Part shown: in pieces, positions 1 to 8,800 of the stretch
Layout: each line of letters opens with the position of its first letter
Position numbering within the stretch: position 1 is the stretch's first letter
Assembly: GCA_009602725.1 (NCBI GenBank)
Contig: WELB01000133.1
Span: forward strand, 195,572 to 206,579
Length of the DNA: 11,008 nucleotides
Origin: Spirogloea muscicola
Lineage: Eukaryota; Streptophyta; Zygnematophyceae; Spirogloeales; Spirogloeaceae
Reading direction: 5' to 3'
Translations under genes and position numbers: made by a program
The notes under the pieces: generated by a model
Database searches by the model: none
Told to the model about the DNA's origin: nothing
Seen by the model: the letters and a program-made list of their open reading frames with translations, nothing else

Positions 1-260
1 CGCCCCCGCCCCCCAAAATCAAACATCTCTCCCCATCAGTGCTTCTCTCTGTCACGTCAGCCACCCACTCTCCCTCACCCTACCCTGCGCTCCCAGGGCG
101 CATCATTCTTGCGTTCACCTGTGTCCTTGGTGGCCGTCATCCGTTTTGGCTTTCTACTTTGCGATTGAGCACATGCAAGCTGGCAGTCTTACATTCCCCT
201 CCTCCTCAAGCGGCTGGCCTGGCTGCCAGCTCGCTTAACCGACAGTGGGCTGCGCCGCAG
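1..260 (+). other. Probable CSN1 intron sequence upstream of the first visible exon
   Basis: Pyrimidine-rich sequence ending in a CAG acceptor at 258-260. The frame of the following exon stays open back to an ATG at 39, but the encoded residues have no CSN1 character. I read the stretch as the 3' part of an intron (or introns), not coding sequence. The missing N-terminal part of CSN1, roughly 130-150 residues judging from plant and animal homologues, should lie upstream of the window. No other gene is visible here. Confidence 0.6.
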
Positions 261-2172
261 ACCAATCTGATCAAGGAGAGCATCCGCATGGGGTACAACG
301 ACCTGGGCGACTTCTTCTACAGCCGCGGCGATCTCCAGCAGGCCTTCAAGGTCCTCCTCCCACCCTCTCAGCCTCTCAGGGTCAGCCTTAGATTAACTCT
401 CCAGCAACTGCATCATACTTCTCAAAAGTCCATCTACATGTTCCAGATTAGGAAGCTGATCAATATTGCAGGCACACTATTGGCACCTAAAAGCCCACCC
501 TGACTTGACCCCTCCACTCCACGGCGCGCAGTGCTACGTGCGGACGCGGGACTACTGCACGACGTCCAAGCACATCATCAGCATGTGCCTCAACGTCATC
601 CTGGCGAGCATCGAGCTCGGCCACTTTGTGCACGTGTCCAACTACGTCACCAAGGCCGAGCAGACGCCCGACCTCCAGGACCCTGTCGTGCTGGCCAAGC
701 TGCGCTGCGCCGCGGGCCTAGCGTTCCTCGAGAGCAAGAAGTACAAGCCTGCCGCCCGCAAGGTAGCAACCTGAGCTTACAACATATTTAGTGTTACGCT
801 GACACGAGCATACGAATGTGAGGACTTCGACTAAATCATAGGCTCCCACGCCTCAGCCCGTGTGATGTTTGCCAAGAGACTGTCATTCTGTGCCCTGCAG
901 TTTGTTGAGACGCACTTCGAGCTGGGCAACAACTACGCCGAGGTGATTGCTCCTCAGGACGTGGCCGTGTATGGCGCGCTGTGTGCGCTCGCTTCATTTG
1001 ACCGGTCAGAGCTCAAGGTGAGCGAGCTGACTGCGCGCCTGCATGTGTAGCTCGCTGCCATGGCAGCAACTAGCAGAGCCGGGCCCTGAGAAGGCTTGCA
1101 GCTATCTGGCTGCAAGGGATGTGACTGCGTTGCTGTCTCTGGCGCTGCGCCGGCAGAGCAAGGTCCTGGATAACGTCAGCTTCCGCAACTTCCTGGAGCT
1201 CGTCCCGGAAGTCCGGGAGCTCATCTACGACTTTCACGGGAGGTCAGAAGCCGCTCGCTCAACAGTATACCAACGTAACAGCCTGACAATTATGAGTTTG
1301 TGGGCATTGCCAAAATATTCTTGGGAGAATCTGCTGCGTGCAACTGTGGCATACCTTCACGGGGCCTTGAGGATGTGGCTTTGACTAACAACGTTGGGGC
1401 CTCTCTGGATGGCAGTACTGTGTGCTTGCTTCTCTGTCCGCCTGGACCCGTGCTAATGCCTCAAAGCTTAACAGTCAATACTCAAGTACTTACGAGCGCC
1501 TTGAATGATATCCTCACCTGTGCTGCCAGTGTGATCCTGTGTTGCATGATGCAGCCAGTATGCGTCGTGCCTGAATTACCTGCAGAAGCTGAAGCCCGCC
1601 TTCCTCCTGGACATCCACCTGCATGACAACGTCGAGTCGCTCTACGAGCAGATCCGGCACAAGGCTCTGATTCAGTACACGACGCCGTTCATCTCCGTGA
1701 ACCTGGGCGTCATGGCCGCTGCCTTCAACACCAACATTGCAGGGCTGGAGAAGGAGCTCGCGCTCCTTATCATGGACAATCAGATCCAGGTCAGCTACCT
1801 TTTCCCGGCCTGACCGACAGGCGTCACTTGTGGCTCAGCTTGTGAAGCAGCAGCATGCCCTGACAGTAGCATAATGACAGATCTTAGATGCATTCTGTGC
1901 TTGAAGGACCGGGCGGACCTTACCTTTCTAGTACGAGCGAGTCGTGCTATGCTAATAATTGGGTTGTGCTGTGGCTGAGGCGACAGGCTCGCATTGACTC
2001 TCACAACAAGACCCTATACGCACGGCACGCGGATCAGCGTAATTCAACATTCCAGAAGGCGCTTCAGTTGGGCACTGAGTACCAGAGGGACACGAAGGCC
2101 ATGCTTCTCAGGGCCTCGCTTCTTCGCAAGGACTTCGTTGTCAAGGTGGCCAGCAGGAAGATCGCCCCCTGA
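261..2172 (+). CDS. CSN1: COP9 signalosome complex subunit 1, 3' part, six exons
   Basis: CSN1 (FUS6/COP11 of plants, GPS1 of animals) is a PCI-domain scaffold subunit of the COP9 signalosome, which removes NEDD8/RUB1 from cullin-RING ubiquitin ligases. Exons: 261-350, 532-762, 901-1017, 1157-1242, 1555-1789, 1987-2172 (TGA 2170-2172). They join in frame with intron phases 0, 0, 0, 2, 0 and give 314 residues. Recognisable blocks are NLIKESIRMGYND at the start, RTRDYCTTSKHII and VIAPQDVAVYGALCALASFD in the TPR-like/helical part, then LELVPEVREL, LLDIHLHDNVESLYEQIR and the PCI winged-helix stretch up to ARIDSHNKTLYARHADQR. The similarity is closer to plant than animal CSN1. All introns are GT-AG; the first donor (GTCCTC) is weak. 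The gene is truncated by the window edge, not by mutation. Exon borders were set from frame and family similarity. Confidence 0.95.
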
Positions 2173-2333
2173 CCCACTTGCAGCAGTCGCTGATGGCGTA
2201 CGCCTCTGCCATGCAATTCTGCTTATGTACATAATCTCTTCATTCTTTGCCATTGCTAGCATCCTTCGGCGTTGGATCATGCTGACATTGTGCCAATATA
2301 ACCATTCACTGTGATCTGCAACTCTAAATCTTG

Positions 2334-2338
2334 TGTAA
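2334..2338 (+). promoter_or_regulatory. TGTAA poly(A) signal for CSN1
   Basis: TGTAA begins 162 nt after the CSN1 stop and is followed by AA. TGTAA is the usual green-algal near-upstream polyadenylation element, with cleavage typically 10-20 nt further on, here near 2350. Further plus-strand TGTAA copies near 2632 and 2691 could serve longer transcripts. Confidence 0.6.
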
Positions 2339-2358
2339 AAGCCTTGTAGTCAAGCACT

Positions 2359-2386
2359 TGGTTGGGTTGGTCCCTCAACCCAACCA
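2359..2386. repeat. Perfect 11-bp inverted repeat between convergent genes
   Basis: TGGTTGGGTTG (2359-2369) and its exact reverse complement CAACCCAACCA (2376-2386) are separated by six bases. The hairpin starts about 20 nt after the CSN1 TGTAA, close to or just past the predicted cleavage site, in the gap between two convergent genes. It could help end transcription or separate the transcripts; that role is inferred. Confidence 0.85.
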
Positions 2387-2663
2387 GTTGGGAGTTTTGC
2401 TTCTGGCACAGCATAAGTTATCAAGTATGCGCATGCAATGACTCTGGTGCACAGAGGACATAAGCTTAGCACATAGCTCAGCACTTCGTGGGAACAGCAT
2501 GTCGCCCTTGTGACCTGTCTAGGTAGAGCAGCCCTTAAAAGATGTTGCTGTGCATCAAAGAGGATCTAGGTTCAAAGGTCATAGTCTCGAAAAATTTGCT
2601 ACAATCAATGCCAATGTCTGGATCCACTGTTGTAAGTTGAAAGCCCACAGCCTAAAGAAGTCG
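2387..2663. other. Convergent intergenic/3' sequence without a gene
   Basis: This lies between the predicted 3' ends of CSN1 and the minus-strand fusion gene. Codons here show no family similarity on either strand. A weak tRNA-like segment at 2512-2580 was examined and rejected. I see no other element. Confidence 0.6.
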
Positions 2664-2668
2664 TTACA
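2664..2668 (-). promoter_or_regulatory. TGTAA poly(A) signal for the SDR-MDR fusion gene
   Basis: The plus strand reads TTACA, so the minus strand reads TGTAA, 174 nt past the stop codon of the minus-strand gene. It is the first such motif after that stop. The distance closely matches that of the convergent CSN1 gene, which supports the chosen terminal exon. Confidence 0.5.
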
Positions 2669-2842
2669 GCTGACACAATGCTTCAAGGTGTTGTAAATTG
2701 CAGTACTACAAGCCACAATAACCTGTTTAGATCTAGTGTAAGCCCCGAGTGTCTGATATAAGCCCAACCTACATCTGGTTAGTGAGTGACCAAATGCAGC
2801 TCAAAGACAGTATCAACATTCACAGAGCCTCTGTCCCAAGCA

Positions 2843-5800
2843 TCACAGGCGGGACTGCTGCAGGGGATCTGCAGCTATATGTACAACCACCTACAGACAC
2901 CAGCAATGGTCCAGGTTAGCGTCAAGCTATCAAGCGCAGGCACAAACAAAGCACAGCTAAGAAGCACAGTAGCATCACAACTGGGTGGATTGCAATGAGC
3001 TCTATGGCTGCTCGATCTTTAAGAGAAACGACCACTAAGTGAAGACAGCTTTCAGAATTCACAATCTAGGTACCACAAAGGTGCTGCAACCTCAGTACTC
3101 TCTTGGGTGGTTTCTCTAAGGCGTCAGTTATCAGAAGCACTTGCTCAACTGCTCAAACACCGGACACGAACACCCAGGAGGCTGCACTTCAGCAATATGA
3201 CTTGCCTTGCCAATGCTCTTGCCGGAGTGCAGATACTCCACGGCTTCAGGAACTGATCGCAGTCCATGAAATTTAGCAGGATCCACAGAAACCTGAGCGA
3301 ACACTGTCATTGCATCAAACTTGATGCAGCTTGCAAATATGAAATGAGGAAACAAAGCAGGAATGAGCTTCTCTCAGATAGCTAAGCCAGGACGTCCAAG
3401 TGGCCCAAACCAGCGCCGAGGAGATGAGAAGCAGAATGACGTCTCCATCAACCATGAGCAATCATCAATATTACTTCATCGAGGTGACCTTTGCAAATAA
3501 AAAGTAGCACAGCCACAACGTCACGATGACTCAAGCCTTTCAAATTCTTACCTGCAGCAACCCAGCTTTGTGCAGGGCAGATAACTTGGCAAGATGGCGC
3601 TTCCAGTGGCTCGTGTAATGGACAAGGAAGAAGCCAGCCTGCCATGGACAATACAGGGCCACAGACCTCATCAGCACCAGGGATGTTCTCCAACTACCCT
3701 GCCCTCGACCCTCAAGGCTAGAAGTGCACACTTTTGCTGCAGTGCTGCAGCCTTACGAGTACCTCTCTGAATATGGTTCATAATTCTGCAACTACATTAT
3801 CAGGATTCCTTGATCTCACAGATGCAGCACCTGTTTGTGCAGTTACTTCTGAGCAGTTTGAAGCAAGCGCCATACTGCAAGCAGATGCGGACCTCAACAT
3901 CATCCTACTCCGAATTGCAGTAGGGAAATCAAGCTTCTCTGAACATACCACGGACTGCGACTTCCAAAGGAGCTTCTCGCAGAGCCCAGGGTACGTTGCA
4001 GGAGCCCACTGCTTGCCTTCACCAGCCGTGTACTGTTTGCCACACAGCATTCAGTCACATTGGCTGTCTCTTGTGCCACATCCTACTGCATACTCTCTTC
4101 AAACCACTGGTCTGGTCACTATGGTCAGCCATCTAGAGGGTCCTGTGTGCTCTGCTCTGTGATACAGATCATAATACAAATGCTTGTGCATATCCACTTT
4201 TGCAATCACAAGGACGCTTGCAGTCATCCTTGGCATGCTATGTGAAGTCAGCAAACATACCACCATCCACTGATCTAGCACTTATTTCATGATTCGTGGC
4301 AAACAGACTCATTCCAGCGTCATCCAATTGCCGTGTTACTTGTCTGGTAGACATCTCAGAAACTCAAGAATAAATTTGTGAAATGATCAGGTACGTACAA
4401 CACATCAACACATCACTTGGGACACATCCAAGCTGTCCTTTCCGAACACCCATCAACATACTGACAGCACCTTCACCAAGAACTTCATAGCAACTCCCAT
4501 CCCAAACATTTACATTTCCCCCCTTCAGTTTTGCAGGGGGAAGCGTGATATTTGGGAATGGGAGTTCCTATGAGGTACTCAGTGCAGGTACTATCACTAT
4601 GTTGATGAATGTTGGGGAAAGACAGGTTTATTGTGTCTTTCCTGATGTGTTGTATGTACCTGACCTTATAACAAATCAGGTTTAATGTGTCTTTCATGAT
4701 GTGTTGTATGTAACTGACCTTATAACAAATCTATTCTCAACCTTTCGAGTTCTACCAGACAAGTACTACGGTTGGATGACGTTGGAATGTGTCTGTTTGC
4801 CTCGAATCATGAAATGTTTGCTAGATCAGTCTTGGATGGTGGTTGCTTTCTTCAAGATTTGCATATCCAACTATCACATACCTGCGACATCATGCCGATG
4901 ATGATCATCCTCCCAAAGCGGGCCAAAGAGTTCAGGCACGTCTGAAACATGGCCCCACCAACCGACTCATATACCACACCAACTCCCTGTGAAAACTCCT
5001 TCTTCAGAACCTGTGGCACCATCAATCACAACCTTCACTAGTCAGATATCAATGAATGCATAATAGGCTATGACTCTAGCTGCAAAGAGGATGCCACACC
5101 AAGCAAGACCAACCCATAAAGGCAACAGCTTCATGTAGTCCACACTCATTGCTGCCGAGCTTAGCATGTCATGGGCATAGACTGATGTGGAACCTCGGAA
5201 ACTTCCTCTCGTCTGTAGTCAATAACACGATCGACGCCCAAGCGACCAAGCAGTGCAGCTTTCTCTTGGCCGCCGCAGGTTGCGACCACCTTGTTGCCAG
5301 CCAATTTTGCCAGCTGGAACATAGTAACCATCACTCAGGTTAGAAGGAGACGGCTGCACAAACCCTGTGAGCAGCAACCACGGGGCATGTTTTATAGGGG
5401 TTGAATACTTATTGAGGTTTTGGACTTTTCATGGATGCAGATGCTTGAGGTTGCAAGAAGGGCTCTTCTTGTATATGGGCCTGCACTTGATGCAAAATGC
5501 TTGCTGCAAACAAGGTCCTAGACACAACAGCCTGCTTTTGCCAAGCTTCCACATCAATCTGCTCAGAAGCTTCAGCCACGGGTCGCAGTCGACCTGTACT
5601 GCGAACTGACCAGTTCCCCCTGCAGCCGCAGTCACCAGCACAACCTCGCCAGAGCCCATCCTTCCAGCCTGCACGAAAGTGAAAACAGTGTGCTGCTGTG
5701 AGAGAAGGCTTAAGAATGGAGAACAACGAGACATATGATACATGTAACCAGCCTATACATGACTGCACTCAGCAGACTGCACTTAGCAATGTTGGGATGT

Positions 5801-8800
5801 CATCTGCCGCAGGCAGCTAAGCTCATGAGCGGCCCGAGGACAAAGTCTACCTGGCACTCTGGCTTGTAAATTCACAGAGAAGCAAGCTTTGCAAGTAGTC
5901 AAGCACCTGCTCAAGCGATATAGAAGCAGTAAGTCCTGACGTGAGCATCGCAACCATCTCAGGGGTTGCCTCTGCAACCGGTATGACAAACTTGGCGTCA
6001 ACCTGCACTCTTGCAACAACATAAGAACATCACATTGAGAAGCGCCAATATCCTCCGTACCATCTGATGGCACAATCTGAGAGAATGCAAGTACATTGCT
6101 ACCTTGACTGTCAGCCTAGCTGATCCATCTGCCACGAGGAGCTCCTGCAAGCAGCCTGCACTACTTCCAACACCTGACCTGCAGCTAGGTAGGCAATCAC
6201 TGGCCAACGGTTGCTGACAGTCACAGTACCTGGCTATACTCAGCAAAAGCGCCATACGATAAGGTCGCAACAGGCAAGTTCACTGTCAAACCAGGGCCTT
6301 TCACCTCCTCCCCGACAGCAACAATGATGCCGACTGCCTGTAGAGCCATAAACAGTAACAACATTGCTATGCTCAGACCTTTCGAATCAACAGAAACTTT
6401 GCAAAAGCTTTTGACCAGAAGAATTGACGCCCCAAGGCATCAAAGGAGTCCCTTTGTCAATCAAGATCAAATCCTGCCAGGCAGGGATCAGGGTACAGGT
6501 CTTCCTACCTCAAATCCTGCATCAAAAGGCAGCAGCTTTTCTGCTTCCTCTTTGCTGCCGAAATAACGTCCTGCGCTGTAATTTATCTGCATTGTGCATG
6601 TCACAGCCACACAACATGCAGCAGTGGACCACCTTGAGGAGGGAAACATGAGTGCTTGTGCAAGAGCTTCAAGCTGAGTAAGGCCTCTGCAGCATGGGCA
6701 CCAGCCAGATTGAGAGCCAAATGGCAAGTAACATTTAACACCAGTGTCAGGTCGACATGCTTTAGACAAGACATGGTGAGGTATAGCACAACATAAACAG
6801 CCATGCTGGCGAGGAAATCGTGACTCACGTCGCTCGCATTGACTCCGGCGTACAAGTTGCGTATCAAGACCTGGCCCTTGGGAAGAGGCAGCTTACACTC
6901 TCCTCTTACGATGCACGTCGCAGCCCTGAAATCTGTTGACAAGACGCGCACAATCCTGCTCACAGTGCTCAGCTCAAGCACGGCAATCAGTGGGTTGCCA
7001 TCCCAAGCACAGCCGCCATCTTCATGCATGTGAGCCTGCGCCATACAGGGCATGCGGCAACTGCTTTGACTCAGAGCATGTGTGATATTAAGCCAGGATG
7101 CGCTATGTGCTAAAGAATATGGCAAGATAGACACGGACTAAGTACTCACAGCTTTGACCAGCTCCGCGGTATATCTTTTGATGTGCCAGGGTCCTGTTGC
7201 TGCTGTTTTGAGGGGGAGACCAAGTACAGGTCCTTCTCCTCTTTGGGGGGCCAATACAGCCTACCAAAACGGTTGGTTATCCACAGGCAGTCCCCTGACT
7301 TTGTCTCATCTTCAACCAACTCCATTGCACCTGGGTGCATGCAGAAGTCTCACTCAAAAGGCGTACATCACTGGCGTGCAAGAATGCAGAATACTCGTTA
7401 TCGATGCACAATCCACCAGGCACGATAGACCATGAGGAGGGCATGCTGGCCATCTTTGAATCCTTCTCACAAGGAATGCCTGAGGAACATACCGTCTACC
7501 ACATCTGCCATTGGGATGTAGCCTCCGAGGTCCTCTAGGACCTTTGGAAAATGCTTTGCAGCTTGGTCACTCACTTGACTGATGATAGGTGTTTCCACAT
7601 ACTGCAGCAGACATGACATTGAGAGGTCATCAGCAATCATCTCCCTCAAGTAGTGGCCTGGTGATGGCTTCTTCAAAGTCCTGCCACAATGTGACCACAT
7701 GCGATGGCGACATTATCTGAGGAAGCGCAGCGGAGACAGTGCTTGAGATCACCTCGGGACAGAGGGCATTGACGCGTATGCCATCTTTGCGCAAATGAGC
7801 AAGGGACCTTGTGAAGAGGACCACGCCACCTGACAAATCACGCAATCAGCTTACTACAAGCGGTGTGAAAGCTTTGGGCAAGCCATTGCCTGCAGTTCAA
7901 GTCCGCAGCTTCAGCCATCAAGATATCCCCTGCTGTTGACTGTTGGCTCTTACATCTATACATGGCTCACTAACTAGCCAATTCGAGTTTGATCTTGCCA
8001 CTCTGCCTGGTAGGGGCTCTTTAAAGGTATGTACGAGGCACAACACCATACAGCTGCTGCGGTAATGCCAAGGTCTTACAGGGCCTAGTAAGCTTCGTAA
8101 GGAGTGCTCCTCACCCTTGGAGCCCGAGTAAATAGGACCATTTGGTATAGGATAGAGGCCCGCTGCAGAAGCCACGTTGATGATGACCCCCTTGTGTGCC
8201 TTCTCCTTCATTGCGCGGACCTGCAGCCAGGGCAGCCAACGTCGGCAAGGGCAGCATGAACGAGCAAGATGGAGGACAGAAGATGCCAATGAAGACGACC
8301 GCTGTAATGTGTAGCACAGAAGGCAGCCAGGCTCGTGAGCTCAATCACGGTGAGAGGGGTCATGAGCTACGGCAGCAAAGCCTCACCGCGAGTCGCGTGC
8401 CATCAATCACGGCCACCAAATTCACGTTGAGAACCGTCCTCCACGAGCCCTTGCCGTCTGCACTGCCATCCATGGCAAACCACTCCCTCTCCCCAATCCC
8501 CGCATTGTTCACACACAGGTCCAGCCTCCCATAGAAACGCATGTGCTGGGCGAAGGCTGCCGCAAGCTCCTCTGCCACATGCGCATCAAACTTTGAGCGC
8601 CGTCAGCAGCCATAGACAGTAAGCTGTGCAAATTCAGCTGCCAGCAGCCTGCGCCAGGGCCTGTTATCACAAGCGGCAACGGGTTATCACGAGCGGCAAC
8701 GGGTTAGTCGACCTCGGGGTGCACGGCAGGCGCTCTCTGTACCTGGACTGGCGACGTTGCATTTAACGAACGTGGCCACGGGGTGGTGGCTGGGGCTCTG

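Larger units (their letters stand above)
4187..4869. repeat. 10-bp direct repeat flanking the intron 14 element
   Basis: TGCATATCCA occurs at 4187-4196 and again at 4860-4869, enclosing the inverted repeat. It resembles a target-site duplication of the 9-11 bp size made by Mutator-like elements. On the left, about 60 nt lie between this repeat and the strong arm homology, against about 17 nt on the right. The match to a simple insertion is therefore imperfect and the reading is tentative. Confidence 0.45.
4009..4881 (-). other. Intron 14 of the fusion gene, hosting a foldback element
   Basis: This is the longest intron of the gene, 873 nt against 151-315 for the others. It lies between FGRMIIIGMMSQ (exon 14) and WAPATYPGLCEK (exon 15). 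The excess length is explained by the inverted repeat at 4260-4842. The donor is GTATGT and the acceptor CAG. No coding similarity is visible inside on either strand. Confidence 0.85.
2843..6955 (-). other. MDR half of the fusion (exons 8-18), PTGR3/ZADH2-like
   Basis: Residues 294-630 match the PTGR3 (ZADH2) branch of the medium-chain dehydrogenase/reductase superfamily. They run in order: GVNASDINYSAGRY (330-343), FDAGFEAVGIIVAVGEEV, SYGAFAEYSQ, the nucleotide loop VTAAAGGTGQFAVQ (441-454), VVYESVGGAMF, the helix-strand FGRMIIIGMM, EKLLWKSQSVAGFFLVHY, and VPEAVEYLHSGKSIGKVVV. Lys472 and Tyr487 are 15 apart, the spacing of the NADPH phosphate contacts in PTGR1. The catalytic and structural zinc cysteines of alcohol dehydrogenases are absent, as expected for this branch. 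Human PTGR3 reduces 15-oxoprostaglandins at the 13,14 double bond and is peroxisomal with a C-terminal SKL-type signal; here the end is SRL. Confidence 0.9.

Noticed and set aside
39-260. Upstream extension of the first CSN1 exon to an ATG at 39
   Set aside because: The frame is open but the residues do not resemble CSN1, and a CAG acceptor lies exactly at the start of the conserved block. CSN1 proteins are longer than this start would allow.
2512-2580. tRNA-like segment: GACCT and AGGTC ends, GGTAGAGC and GGTTCAAA motifs
   Set aside because: There is no pairing D arm, the T stem does not pair and no proper anticodon arm can be drawn. At best it is a decayed tRNA-derived fragment.
3131-3355. 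Minus-strand open frame ending at 3131 as the C terminus of the fusion protein
   Set aside because: Its first part is real exon 17, but beyond 3206 the residues lose family similarity. The GC-AG splice to 2890 restores GKVVV and gives a PTS1 end.
3734-4162. 142-codon plus-strand open frame
   Set aside because: It lies antisense to exon 15 and introns 14 and 15 of the minus-strand gene and has no recognisable domain. It is a shadow frame.
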